In this document: piece by piece, positions 1 to 13,946 of the stretch | How the letters are laid out: the number at the start of each line of letters is the position of its first letter | How positions within the stretch are numbered: the stretch's first letter is position 1 | From: Tubiluchus corallicola | Lineage: Eukaryota > Priapulida > Priapulimorpha > Priapulimorphida > Tubiluchidae | DNA length: 64,000 bases | Assembly: GCA_030141605.1 (NCBI GenBank) | Contig: JAQGDQ010000321.1 | Coordinates: 64,001 to 128,000 of the forward strand | Direction of reading: 5' to 3' | Notes under the pieces: generated by a model | What the model was told of the DNA's origin: nothing | Databases searched by the model: none | Seen by the model: the letters and a program-made list of their open reading frames with translations, nothing else | Program-made: the position numbers and the translations under genes

Positions 1-278
1 TCCCATTTCATTTGCATTGTTGCACTAAATTTGACTTTCCAACTAAGTTTGCTACAGGTATTGTATAATTTTATATTGCATACAACGTTTTATTTAAATT
101 CGCTGGACTGCATATTGGGTTTTATAAATTATAACTGTAATGCGCCATAGAGTATTATTTATAGTTAAGGTGTATAGTTATAGTAAATTTTTAGGTGATT
201 TTAATGTTTAGATGAAAAGATACTTTCCAAGACCTCACATCAATCATTACTGGCATGTGGCCATTACAAAACACTTAC
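1..278 (-). other. AP2A intron 4 (partial)
   Basis: This stretch lies downstream of the splice donor gtaagt at 278-273 on the minus strand. I see no further exon and no element in it; it is AT-rich intronic sequence. Confidence 0.7.
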
Positions 279-3200
279 GGTGATACTAGAAGTTTAGGAA
301 TGTCGCCTGCAAAGGCTTCAGCCATCTCTCTTGAGCCTACGTTAGAAATGCACTGCAGAGCAAGGCAGACGAATACTGGATTGCGGCTCTGTAGATCATT
401 TTTAATGTTTTGAATGATCAGATTGTAGAGATCACTACCAGTACCAATGAGCACGGATATGAAGAGATAACCCTAAACAGAGTAATAAAACAAAATGATT
501 AACACGACTAGTGACCTTTTAGCTAATGAATAACTAAATATTTCACAATATAAGAATAACTATAAATTGTATTTAACGCATACTAGCTGCTATGTTTGAA
601 AAATCGACACATTATTTGAGAACACCAATTTGGAAGCTAATTCACAATAAAAATGCAAAGCTTCAATTCAACAATGCAAAAGCTTCATTTAATTTGAATG
701 AAAACTGAAACTTTTGCACAGTTTAACAAAAAACAGATATTAATAGCAAATACTTGAATTACACATAAACAATTCAAACAAATAGAATAGTCTCAGTACA
801 CGCCATACTATCCCAACATGAAAGAAAAAAGGAGAAAAAGCACAAAAATCACTAAATAATAATAATATTTGTTTGATTTTATGGCTTATAACATTGATCG
901 TTATAAATGCATGTTCACTAATTAAGCACAGAAAGAACTATGGAAAAAAATGTGTGCAATAGAAAATATCACAAATAAAGTATGACAGACTATGCTATGC
1001 TATTCAGAACTATTAATTCTAGCTAGGATCAAATTGCATACAACTTATACATGTACATAAGGCTAAAACATTTTTAAGCACGTTTTCAACATAATGTAAA
1101 CTAGCCAGACTAGTTACACAATTTGATACAAGTACATGTTAGGATATAAGTAATTAAAAATAAATAAGAAGCTTTATCGAATACAAAATAATTTAACATC
1201 TAATGCCATGTTTTGCCTGCCAGTTTTACAAGCAATGAAGTAAAAGAAATTAAGGTAACATTATAAATGTAGCAAGAAATCACAGCACACATAATTCCTT
1301 GGTAAAGAAATGATGAATACTCTCAAAAGATTAATGTGACATTCCAAATGTAGTAACAAAATCACAGCACGCTTCATATATTGACAAAGAAATGGAAATA
1401 ATTGTATAGACTGGGTATCAAAAATAATTCAAAATAGGGAACAACGTAAAGACTTTATATACTTTGTAAATGGCAACATCATCATCATCATGGTTGCTTT
1501 ACATGACCACTATCATCACTAAGCACTATACAACATATACTTACTATTTGTTTTTCAGAATATTTGTTAGATGTAAGCAAATTGACAGCTTCCATGTGGC
1601 CAAAGTCAATGTCATGACCCAGCAAAAAAATGAATAACAACTTGCAAACATACTTCTTCTTTTGATAGCCATCTAATGTCTTGTCACCTGAAAGTGCAAA
1701 TTTAAAATATATAATAAGTCAAAAGATACATAAATAGCATTTTTAAAATTAATTAATTGTGTTTGACTATTTCAAAGTTATTTGGCTGCATTAACACCGC
1801 AAGTCATTATGTGCCACAATTTTAAATACAGTATATTATTTCTTTGAGTAAAAACAAACATTGCACTAAAAAGGATGGTTTCAATTTTCAATAAAAGTAT
1901 TTTCTAACGTCATCTTGATACTACGTGTAAATAATTCAAACACTTCAGACAATATGAACTTACAAATAATCATTAAGAATGGGAATTGCTGTAATTATAA
2001 TTGACAATCAACTTTAAATCACCAGATCAACAAATATTCCTTTGTCAAAACATCTCACACAAATCTTACATATTCAATTAATAAGAATCACTGCCTAGAG
2101 TACTCATCTCACGGCTCTTTATTTTTCTACCCAGCCCCGCTCCCCTTCGATCTTAATTGAAAGCACACTGCAGACCAATTGTAGTAAAACCAAGATGAAC
2201 AGAGTGAACGACTACACCCTGGAGTATTAGTATTGATTATAATTCCCTGGTGAAGCCATCGCTTAGCTAGTACAATGCTGGCTTCTTCAACTATTACTAT
2301 GCTCACTCACTGACCCGATTTATTAACACTGCCTGTAAAAGAGCATCCAAACAACAGGAATATCTATCATGTTAACAATGACTTTCTGGCTAATTTGATC
2401 CAACAATTAGTACCCAGTAAAGTTACGCTCTGACAATATTGAAAAGATAAACCTTACAAAAGCCAGATTTGATGCCTGTGTAGGAAATGTGCTAGTATGA
2501 ATAAATTAAGATATGTTCAGAACACTTCTGCAAATTAATGCAGAAAGTAGAACATACTGCTTAGACTACCGGCAATCCGCAGACAAAATGGACTCCAGGA
2601 AGAATACATGCAGTTTACATTGAGGACTGGATTTACTTGTCACAAATAGAAAATGGAGCATGCTTTACTTTTCTTGAAAATTCGGGTTGCATTTTATAGC
2701 TGGTGTTCAGAAGTGCTTAATTAAGTAAAATGATTTAAAATTTGCGCTCATAAAAATTTTTAACGCACAGTATTACTGATCTGGATTAAATTCAACGTGC
2801 TTTAGCAAGTATGGCCATGGGCTTACTAAAAATATGCAAAAACATCCCTGAAATGAAATTCCCCTAATGGCTAAGATTAAAGATCCTAGCAAAAACTACA
2901 TAGCATGTAGTTACAACCATATTTGGCACCTCATGCTGCATTGTAATTTCAAAATGTTATATCCAAAAGTTGACACTGGTCACCGAACTTTGTGTTTATG
3001 ACGAACCATCATTCTGGTGAACAACACATAGATACACAACTCAATTTAGAACAAGATAACTATTTATTGTCTACAGTAAAGTCATTTTCAATTGCAAATG
3101 CAATTTTATACAGTTGTTCAACTGCAAATCTTTCTATTTGTGTCAGTGTAGAAGTTAATGGCAAAAATAACAGCACTATTAGGGTTAATAACGTATAAAA

Positions 3201-5979
3201 GTAATAGAATTTCTAGTAAATTTAATCTCTGCAAATTAATTTGTAACAACTGGAAATTTATAGATCTAGCCTCACACCATTATATTGCATTACCAAAGTG
3301 CTGCTTTATGTCTCCTCAGAATGCTGACCACTAGCTACACTTTTGGTTAAAAGTATTTATAGAGTGACTTAGTACACCGAGGTTCTGAATTTTTACATTT
3401 AATAGACTAATTCAACACTGTCAGTAATACCAAGATGCTGCTCACTTTTCATACCCAGGGAAAAGCGACACACAAATACTACTGTATTACAGACCGACGT
3501 TTCGAGAAAACCTACTTAGAACTCACTTGTTATTACCCATTAACTCATACCAATGCAAGGTGACCTGCTTGCTAGTCGCTACATGGCCAGTCATTAACAA
3601 TTTGAAATTTTTTTATTTATGTAAATTATTCAAGAGGTATCGCTTGCCACACAAGTGTGAAATTAGCGCACAGCTTACAACATTATTGCTTTCTAGTATG
3701 AGCCACTGGGAGATTGCAACTGAAAATTACAGTTAAATCTATTAATCATAAGCACAGTTTACTTTTAATGCTTCCCTCATCTTATCGTGTGACCATACTG
3801 GAGCAAAATACATGTACAAGCAAACAAATAACAACATAAACCTACATAAAACCTTGTCTACAGAATAAGCACAACAAAATTCAAAACATAAATTGTTAAA
3901 TCACCAACACAATTTACACGCCTCATTATTCTGATAAATGTAGTCTATCAGACATCACAGCTGAAACACAAATTTATGGTAAACCGCTAACATTTTATGA
4001 AATTACTTTAACTTTTCCAAAACTAAATTAACTGTCATTTAACTGAAACCCACAAAGATCTGGACAGCAACATAAAATGCAAAACTAAAACTAACGGTAA
4101 CAAAACGTAATTAAAAAACAGTTTCTACTTTTAGATTGATGATGTTCAGATATTTCTTAAATGCAAAACAAGCAGGGAAAGTTCCAAACTTCTATATAGT
4201 CAACAGAAGACCCAATCAATATCATGTGACTAGCAAGTTAAATACAAATGTCATATGATCTGCTGGTAGTAATGGCAAGTAAAGGATTTTAAATGCAACA
4301 ATTTTGTAGCAGTCTGATAACAGTTGTAACCATAACAACGATGCTAGTATGGGTAGCCGTTTTAGGATTTACGTGCTATGGGATTATTGGGGATAGTGGT
4401 TCTGGGATGCTAGAAAAATCTAAGTGCGATTTCTTTTTCCATTAAATAGAAAATTCAGCAACAGAAGACTCCTAACAGTTGCTGTCATTGCTATTGCTAT
4501 GTAAAATAACATGTCACTAATCAATCAATTAGTACTAGTTAGAAGAACAGTTAGCTAATTTTTGAGCTACAGTAATACTTAAGTTAGAAGTTTATTCACA
4601 GTTTGAAAATGACAGATTGCATTTCTAGACTTGAACGTGTCAGGTTATGAGAATATTTTACTGCATTCACATAATTTTGTTAAACAAGATTGTAAGATTG
4701 GATTTTATGTTTGCCTAGCTGTTGGTGATTTGGTGCTAGACAAAATTCCATACTATCTTGTGCTTACTAATATTAAATCATATCAGTTTTTATATCATTA
4801 CAATACAAGAATCATACCTGCTTCTCCTACCAAACTTGTTCTAAATGATGACTACTACATGGTCTCTTAAAACTGCTGCTTACAACTGCTGAATAAAATA
4901 CTGCATACACAGACTGTAAGCTGTGATACCAAGAACTCATCGACAGCGCATATAGTAAATTCTCGCTTAACGACGCTAGCGTGACGTCAAGCGAAATGTC
5001 GTTAAAGCCAAGATTTGCACAGAAAGTAATGTAAAAGAATTGGGATACGTTCTCGAGATGAAAATTAGCGTTGCTTAAATCATATAAATTAAATGTTTTG
5101 TGAGTTTTGGACAGACAACACTAGAATCTGTTTCATTATCACTTTTCAGCCTCTAAGATGCGCCACTGGACAGACGGGGATGCTTAGAGCTATACTTATG
5201 GAAACAGTACAGTAAATGAAGCCACCAAAATTAATATAGATGCAGTTAATTAACCCATGGCGAGTCCTGATGCCATACTTAACTTTCGTTGCCAAAGCGA
5301 TGCCCCGCAACCACTCAGCTTAGCACATTCACCACAATAAATTGAAAAAACAAACTCACCCTTAAATTTAGAGCGAATATTAGCCAACTCTTTGTTAATT
5401 CGTTTAATTTCCGCTTCTCTACTTTTACCTGCAAACAAAAATGGCTCATGATTATGAATGCACAAGCTTATCAGCTGGTTAACGTTAGTGCTAGAACAAG
5501 CCTAATTAAAATCATAACAAAAATTGTTCGTTGCTAACTAGTTTAATAACATAACTATTGGGATGACTCAGCTAAATCAAACAATAGGCTAAATGTGGTC
5601 CTAATAAAACAATTTTTGACATAACTTAGTCACTAATAAATTTGTTTAGATCACTACAAAAAACACAGATTAAACTGTCAACTCAACCACAACACAAGGT
5701 AATAATGTAAAAATAGCACTTCTTATTGTGAGAAAATAAAAACTTCTCTTGTGAAGATGTACCTTTACATCTAATAATAATTTACACTACTCATTATAGG
5801 AGCATTCTTTGGTCCCGTCAAGATGTTACAATCATGTAAAATCCAGCATTTTAGAAGCTGTGCCCCTTTAAGACTGTTTTAACAGTTCAGGAGAGACTTT
5901 AAAGAAGATACTTACAGTTTCGTATATCTGAAATGAACACGGCAAGTCCCCGCATGCCATCACCTTTCACAGCAGGCAT
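279..5979 (-). CDS. AP2A: AP-2 complex subunit alpha (alpha-adaptin), N-terminal part, 4 exons, runs off left edge
   Basis: Alpha-adaptin is the large subunit of the AP-2 adaptor that links clathrin to PI(4,5)P2-rich plasma membrane and cargo during endocytosis. Four minus-strand exons join in frame: 5979-5916 (start ATG at 5979), 5428-5360, 1687-1545 and 472-279, giving 156 complete codons. The protein opens [20 protein letters not shown], the family N-terminus. It continues with [20 protein letters not shown], then [19 protein letters not shown], then [16 protein letters not shown]. These are the strongly conserved first helices of the adaptin trunk, including the Lys/Arg-rich stretch (KRINK, KKKY) that contributes to phosphoinositide binding in the family. 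Every junction has GT donors and AG acceptors (donors gtaagt or gtgagt). The usual family length is about 940-980 residues, so most of the gene lies left of position 1. Which paralogue it represents cannot be told. Confidence 0.96.
1688..5359 (-). other. AP2A intron 2, long, with a degenerate Tigger-like end
   Basis: This is the intron between the second and third coding exons of AP2A. It is AT-rich without a convincing gene; short open frames near 2992, 3527 and 4631 show no family signal. Near 4953 the sequence TTCTCGCTTAACGAC follows TA dinucleotides and resembles the ends of the Tigger-like repeats found elsewhere in the window. No partner end was identified. Confidence 0.5.
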
Positions 5980-6001
5980 CTTGTTTTTATCAATTTAGAA
6001 C
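5980..6001 (-). other. AP2A 5'UTR segment adjoining the start codon
   Basis: Reading the minus strand toward the ATG at 5979, a polypyrimidine tract and an AG (6003-6002) precede 22 bases of leader. This implies that the start codon sits in exon 2 of the transcript and that a non-coding exon lies further upstream (higher coordinates). Confidence 0.5.
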
Positions 6002-8135
6002 CTAAAACAAATAAAATACAACGTAAAATATAATACTCATGAGTGTAAAATATTTCTTAACTCAGTATCTTTGCCATATTAAAGAAAAACAGGATGATTG
6101 ATTAGACTCACTCTCATTTTAACTTACTGTCCAAAATATATATTTTGTTGCCTATAAAGGTTAAACAAAGCTTCTTATATTTGAATAATTAATGGCAACC
6201 GACCACAGCTACCATCACAAACTAACCATAGTTTGTGCAATGTTAGGCATCTTCCCTGCACTTCAAGCACGTTTGCATAAGCAAGCATTGCTATGAGACA
6301 CTGATGTGATCACAGATTAAAATAGGCTCTAAGTCACACTAACGTCACTGACGAACACTACAGCTCATGATCATGCTTATCACGCCTATACATCGGCCAC
6401 ACAAATGTGACAAAAAGGTGCCATTGCCAGTCTTGGTGGATTCGCTGAGCTGCACACAACTTGAAGGTTTAACAAAATGTAACAAAAGGTAATTATTATT
6501 TAATATAAGGTTTGATTTAAAAAAACGAATTCGTAGTTTTTAACATTTTAGAGCATACTTTATTTTGAACTAATGTCTATACCATCATCCAGGTTTATTT
6601 TAAGAATAAATCTTGTATGTCATTTATGAAATGGAATCTAAACATGACATAATGCTACAAAGTTTTGTGTTATATCTGGTGAATATATTATTTACGAACA
6701 CTAGTGAAAGGACAGCGAAGTGCACAGAACTGCCCTTGTTATTGTAGTTAATTTGCAATGCCAGTAAAAACTAAAAAGAAGATGCAGTATTGAAGCATAA
6801 TCATAGTAGTACATTCCCAAATTTAAAAGCACAGTTAAATAAAAGTAATAGTTACATTGCCCAAAAATAAAGAATTATTGAATTTTGAACCATGTATTAA
6901 TTCGACTGGTAATGTGAAGTGATGACTACAGACTCGGGCTATAAGGCAAGGGCCTGCTATGTTTACAACCTCCTACAGAAACAAAAAGGTGAATGAGCCA
7001 TGAAGTACGAAAGCATGATACAATTATTAAGTGCCAAAGATTTAAGTTATATGTGTTATTCCTGAAATAGAATACACATGCTGCACACCTTCAAAATGAA
7101 AACAGTTTAGAATTATTTTTTAATAGAACGTAATTATTACCAACTCTCCTTTTTTTACGTAAAAGCCTAGGTCAGACAATAAAGTAGTATGAAGATGAAC
7201 ATATAATATTATGGCATATATATATATATATTGTAACGATGAGCAGATGGTGCTGATATGCCGATTGTCGCATAGTCAAGAAGAAAACATAAAACAACAG
7301 TAGTAAGAGTAAAATTACTGAACTAAGTAACATGCCAAACGTCTACCCCATCGTGCTCCATGCCAGTTGTCATTGCGGAACAGGTGCTGAGATGGAACAC
7401 GCACCTGCCTGTCAGCCCACTGAACCAATGAGGCCATTCCATACCAGCTACTTATAGCTGCTTTCTGACGCTGATATGCAATGGCTTCGTAATGGATGAA
7501 ACCATCACAATGTAGAGGGAGAGGGTTAAAAATAAAGTGCATTTCGCCTTCGTAACAATTAACCTTTGTTATACTTATAGCTTTAATACAAGTACGACTA
7601 AAAGCTCGCTGCTCTGTAAAGTAAATTACACAGCTCATTTGCCATAAACATTAGTTATCATGAGAGCTAAGGACTCAAATAGATAGCTTGCTCACCAACT
7701 GGTGAGTTATGAATACGAGACTAATAATAATATAAATTCAAATTCTTGGAATAACCTCAATGAAAGTGTTATTAGTGCTAGCAACGCAGATATTTAAAAA
7801 AATGTTTGACGCTGAATCATCAGTGATGACCAAGAACACCACCAAGTAAATCAAGAGGAGTTCACTGATGAGCAAGGCCTACAGTACTGGTGTTACTAAT
7901 TGAGTTACCTAATAAAATGAATAAATGCAGAGTGGATTTTTTTATCCTTTACGCAAACGTGTCAGCCAGAGTTTAAATATGTTGCTGAATTACCTGTACG
8001 CTAGAAGTCGCACTTATGACTAAATAAACACGAAATTGTAAATTTGGCACTCCAAAATAACCATGTCCACCTCCCACCGCACTGACTTAGAAGATGGTCT
8101 TGTATTTTACACATTTCACACGTTCACTTGTCAAA
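6002..8135. promoter_or_regulatory. Head-to-head AP2A / GCN1 interval with probable shared promoter
   Basis: The AP2A coding start (minus) and the GCN1 start (plus, 8136) diverge from this interval. The first 2 kb look like AP2A leader intron, with an (AT)n run near 7215-7231. The last 100 bases before the GCN1 ATG are less AT-rich. On the minus strand a good 5' splice site, GTACAG|GTAATT, ends a putative non-coding AP2A exon at 7994. If that is used, both transcripts start within about 140 bp. No TATA box was recognised. The transcription starts are inferred. Confidence 0.45.
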
Positions 8136-11100
8136 ATGGCTGACACCGGCGTGCGGGTAACATGTTTATTTTGCTAAACTCGTCACTAGTTTATTCCACT
8201 CGTTGTTAATCAGTTAACTAACTAATTGTTTGTTTTATCAGAACAGTATTTCTAAAAGGCTAAAATGTTTTTCTTTTTACCGGATTTGATTTTTCAGTTA
8301 ATCCTCCATACTTTTTTAGTATGAAAGTTCATGTTATTAACTTTTGCCTTTTGGGCCTGTAAGTTCTGGATCTATTCCAAGAAGGCGGCAAAAGTGATCA
8401 TGCCTCTTAGTCGTCGTTGTTGTTGTGGACGCAATTAAGAATTACTGAACTGCCGTTTATCTTATTGACTGTAGCCGGGTTCGGCTGGAATGGGTCCATG
8501 CCGATGATTGATCTATGATAGATTCACCTTATATTATTATTATTATTATTAATTAACCCGTTTTTATTTCAGACGGCTGAAGTACTGAAGAACGTTGTTT
8601 ATCGAATCACTACTCCAAAGATTAAAGAGAGGGAGGACATCCTCGAATCCCTAGTGCCAGTTATAACGAATGGAAAAGGTGGTTGAACTTACTTTGCACC
8701 AAATTATGGTAGTAGGGCATACATATGTTGCAGTCGTCATCTAACACCATTAGACATTATATAATTTAGTAGGTTAATAACATATAAAACAAAATTATCC
8801 TATGGTTGTTCATGACTTTTTGATTCACTGGATCAAATGCATCATACTTATAAACCAAAAGGTCACAAGATTTTTTTAAAAAATGATATAACCTGCAACA
8901 CTGATATGAACTACACATATGATGTATATGTATGTGCACTGAATGGTAGCAGCTATTCTACCAAACAGTATACAACAAACCACAGCAACTGTCAAAGTTA
9001 CCCACATTCAGTCAAGAACTAATGTATAATCTAGCTAACAAAGACACTTCACTCAGTACCCCAAGGCAATCCCAATTTGAAAAAGTTAAAAATTGCCTTT
9101 GAAGCTTTTCTATGCATCTGTACAATACAAGAAACTTACTGTCCAAGAGAACCTGATTCTAAAGGTATATGTACCTAAGAAAAATGTCATCGTTTATTTG
9201 AACATTTTACCTGTATATCATCAACGCGCAAAACCATTGCACAAAGATTTCTTACATAAATTTGTAGTACCGCAAGTCACAATGCAACAAAATTATATTC
9301 ACATATTAATGTACTGTCTGATTCCGCATTGCTAAAATAGGTAGCGCGAGGCTGCAAGCTCAGACACCTGAGTATTGATCTATACAGTGTTTTCCAATAG
9401 AATTGGCTAGTTGAATGTCTTGTTGAAACAATTTTAGAGATGAGGAAAAAGAGGAGAGGGAAAATGTCAACCACACATAAATTATTTTCATTCCAGCATA
9501 AATGCTTTGCTTTATTCTTTGTTCAATGTTTTCGTTTTTCAGATTTGCAAGAAAGTACCGTTAAACTGATTGTAAAGTCATTGGCCTTAACATTACCGAG
9601 GTAAGTATTGATCAAATTTGGTTTTTCTTTGATTGAATTTAAAAATGCTGAGCTGGACTGAACACTATATACATGTAATATATTTATAAAATAAGTCATA
9701 CTTATTAAATGCCTTGGAATAAACTTTTGTCCATTCTGTCTTGCAGAAAAAAAACTGTCACCATTTTTACTTTTAATAAAAGTGGGTTTACTGCACAGCT
9801 TTACTAACTTGAAGGAACAGCTACTTTTCAACTCGCCCATTGGTGAATTAGTTCTTTAGCTCTGTAACATTACAATGATCTTAAACAATTTTATTGAAGC
9901 AAAAGGGTTCACTTGGATGTAAAATAGTTCAATTTTTAAAGTTCAAGAGCCCCATTTTTGTCAATGTCTTTTCCCCCTGATAATATATTCTTGTAAATGA
10001 CCTTACATGGGTTACTTGTCAATCTTACATTTTGTAGAATATGACAAAAAGCCGCTGTCTTAAAACCATTACACTACCGATACTGGCCATGATCAGGTTA
10101 ACTTTTGTTTTTTCTTAAGAAATTTCTGATGCAAACTTATTGTAGGTATACCGACATCAAGTCCCGTCTTTTGGTGGAGAAGGTGCTCATATCTCTGGCA
10201 ACAAGAAATGGCCAAGCTACCTATAATCAGCTTATGCCCGTTCTGGAGGAAATGGCCAATATTCAAAAGCATATTGTCTCATCGTAAGTTCTCCAAGAAA
10301 TTTTTAAAATACTGGTGCTTATATATATTAGTACTTAGTTTTTAGTGTTTAAAGTTTACAAAGCAATTTCAGAACAATGAAACTAAACACATCTGTTTGA
10401 TGTTTGAATTAACTTTGTTTATTCTGGATAACAATTCTATTTTATCTGCAGGCCTGCAACAGCTGGATTAGCTCTAGCTGCACTTCACTGGACCATGATT
10501 CTTTTACTCTGTGAAGGACTCTTTAAAAATGCTGATGAATACAAGGGCGAAAAATTTAATAAATTGGTATGTTATTAATAATTTAAATGCAGATATTTTA
10601 AGATGTGTCGTTTCTATTGATGCATTGAATATTGACATCCCCAAACTTTTCCCCCCTAATATCAGTATAAAAATCTGCTCTGGTAAACTTCGGTTGTAAT
10701 CACTATAGCTTCGGTGAACCTTCAGTACACCAAAGTTACTTTTTTGATAATTGTCACTTTGGTAAAATTATATTAAACAAACTGAATATTTCCCCGTAAT
10801 GCCTATAAAAATTCATCCAAAAGAAGCTATTATAAAACAGCAAACACGGCACAACAGCGGACATTTTGCTTTATGTTTTTATATGATAACTCGAAGAATG
10901 CGATGCACCGTCGGTACACAAGTTGTGTCATTGCGCAATGTGGCAGTACTGTAATCGCTTATACACGACAATATAAATGAGTGACAACTCAAACTTGAGT
11001 AAACAGTTATACTATTGCACTTTTCTTTAAGTACCGTTTTTATTGATTGTACAAAATAGTTTGAAAAGCTTCTCAAAGAAATTGGGATACTTTTAAACTA

Positions 11101-13946
11101 CTTATTCTTTATTATGTAACTATTAAATTAAAACAGAAATTTGGTGATCAGAATAATGTGACACAGCTCACCACTAACTTGAAAAGTTGAAGCATTACTG
11201 AGTTTATAATTCTTCAACTGGAATGACAAACAAATTTGGTTCAGTTTCGGTAAAAAATGCTGTTTTGCTTTGGCCCTCTATTGCAATTTAACTTAGTGTT
11301 TTTTACTTCATAACTCGGTTCCGTGGCACAGTAGGTACTTCGGTTAAGTTTCGGTTTGGTGTCACTCAAACACGAAAAATCAGCTTCTTTTTGGTTGATG
11401 AAAATGTGTCTTTGGTGCTCCCTTACTTGTTTCTCTTGTAGTCGTGAAATTACCTAGTGCTCAGAGTTCTATAGTGTCACTTGTCCCAAGACAAAATATG
11501 GGTCCAATTTGATAATATAGTTCTTGTATGTATTGTTGTTACTTTTTAGTTAGTTTATATAAAACAGTTCGGGCTTCTAATTTAGTGTAAGAGAAAATTT
11601 TGGTTATATATGTTAAAGAGTTTTCTGAATTGCAAGTGTGGACTACTTATTTTGAGGGTTCTAGGTAAACCTTCAGTGTTTACTGTTTACAACTTGGATT
11701 GTGTTTCAGAGCCATGCATAAAATGCCATTTTTTACTATAGGTGGCAGTGCAAGCACTTTTAATACACGGTAGTTTAGCCACTAAAAAAACTGCAATAAC
11801 CAGCAGCTGCTATAGGAAAATGAAGCGAATTTGGGAGAAGGTAAGTTCTGGATAGGTGTTGTTGAGGAATGGACTATTATAGTAATGGCCATAGTTGCAG
11901 AAAGAGGCATAGAAAAAAGTTTGCATTGTGCGTGCCAAAAGCAAGTTCTTTGTGAGGCCTGTACAACAAAAGTTTGAGCTATTTATGCTAAAAAATCTCA
12001 TGTTTTTTGAACATCAAATGCTGCAAACTAATTTAAACATTAAATGACCTTTATTAAAACCTTAAATTTACAATTGTGTAACACAGTGAATAATAATATT
12101 AGTCGATATTGTCCTTACTAGATATGTCTAATTAAGTTGTAACTTTCCCTTCGCTTGATGAGTGCTTACCATGTTACAGTATACTGTATTTCAACTGATT
12201 TAATATTGGGCTTTGAGGAAACTGATTGGATCTAGATTACTGGAAACTAGCTGTATAGCATAATGTAATTTAAATTTTATTTTGCTCTAGTTTTTCAGTC
12301 GCTACTGTAATAGCAACTTATGGTGATGCATTTGATATCGGAAAAATGTTGTTAGTTGAAATGATCTTCTGTTACTTATACCTTTATTGGTACTTAAATT
12401 ATACAAGTTATAACTACTAGAGAGAATTTTTTGCAGGCACCAGGCTCAACAGAGAAGTACGCTGAAGTTTTGTCAAGTTTGGATGCAGGAATATCAAACA
12501 TGTGTCTTGTTGGATGTCTGATGAGATACTGGACTAATACTAAGAACACAGCAGCCATTGCTAAGTACAAGGTACTACTAAAACACCAGTACCATCATTT
12601 GATCTTAAACTAAAACTTAATCTTTAAAGGTGGTTAGGTAATCATAGCGATTAAAACATTGTCTGTGAGTAAACTTTTTGTACTTTGCAAAATTACCAAA
12701 GATCTGATGTTAAGTTTTTATTAGTAGGATAAGAATGGCTACTATGTAAATTTAGTAATTTTTACTAGCCAAAGTCTTTTTGTATTTAAATTAAATAAGC
12801 TTATTTCCACACTTGAACTGTTACATATTATCATATCTGGGGACTGCAGTGACTTGTGTTAAAGGACCGAATCCTAAACTGTAGGTTAAAACATTCCACT
12901 CTTTAAAATATTGAAAGGAAACATGCTATTTTTTGAGGAATGATTACGTGAAAAAATTATTACCATACAAAAATAATTTCGTGTTCCCGCTGCTAGTTCT
13001 TCGCTGTTACATGCATTTTGCCATTCCTTAATTAGATAAGCACTAGCACCTGCAATGCATGACATAAAAAAAAGTGCTCTACCTCTTAGTTCAGAGCTGT
13101 TCATTTATGACTTAATACACATGTTTGAGAGCTCATGCATGAGCACATGGGTAAATTTAAAATTTCATGTTTTATCTGAATACCTTGCTACGCCACTGTA
13201 TCATATTGCAAATATCTTCTTTATACTAAAGAATGACTAGTTTTGTGAAAGCAAAATTGCCAAACCTTTGCAAAGGCTTAATAATCTCTGCTTTCTAAAA
13301 ATTCATTTGCCTGAAACCAGTTTTACTTTTGGTATAACTTTTGAACTAAACTAGTGGCTAAGATCCTGTATTGCTATTTAAGATGTTACACTTATGACTA
13401 AAACTTGTGCAATTAACAACAAAAATTGTTAGTAAGATATGAAATTTTTTTACTTTTTTGCTCTACTTTGATTTAGAGTGGTAGGCCTACTGCACATTTT
13501 TTGTCAAAAGTATGCTCTTTTTCTTTCAGAACTCGTTTTTGGAAGTGTATGTTAAAGTTGTATTGGGATCCCGCAGTAGACCACCGATTCATGTTCTTGT
13601 AAGTAGATTTTGGATGTTTATGCACTTAGCATATTTTAATGAGATTCATGAGATTTATTTGCTGCATACTGTTAGTGGTTATTTTTCATTATCTGTTGGA
13701 AACATTTGGAGTTGCTTACATACATGTCAGTAGCGTATTTTTATTTATTTGTATATTTACAGGAATATAGCAAATGGTTACTCCGACATACTAGTCACAA
13801 TGAATTCAAAGACATCCTTCTTCCAGCCATTCAAAAATCCATGTTGAGAAATCCTGAAGTTATTCTACAAGCTGTTGGTCATTTGCTTTCTGGTGTGTCC
13901 ATTGACTTGAGCTCCTATGGTGGCGAGTTAGGAAAGATTATTGGAA
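8136..13946 (+). CDS. GCN1: GCN1 exons 1-9: N-terminal HEAT region (residues 1-308)
   Basis: Exons: 8136-8156, 8573-8678, 9543-9600, 10146-10283, 10452-10566, 11742-11840, 12437-12571, 13530-13598, 13763-13946. This is the least conserved part of the protein and was placed by frame, splice sites and weak similarity. Examples are the [15 protein letters not shown] segment in the position of the conserved hydrophobic LALTWTCLLV helix, and [20 protein letters not shown], which matches the conserved SEFKDLILPTIQKSLLRSP motif. Exon 1 is only 21 coding bases. In the family, the N-terminal HEAT region contributes to ribosome binding. Confidence 0.9.

Noticed and set aside
2992-4870. Three 68-79 codon plus-strand open frames in AP2A intron 2
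   Set aside because: No similarity, no splice or promoter context, and lengths expected by chance in this composition.
7315-7638. 107-codon minus-strand open frame between AP2A and GCN1
   Set aside because: No recognisable domain, and it lies in a probable leader intron next to an (AT)n run. Most likely chance or repeat-derived.
9523-9840. 105-codon minus-strand open frame
   Set aside because: It overlaps GCN1 exon 3 in antisense and shows no domain.
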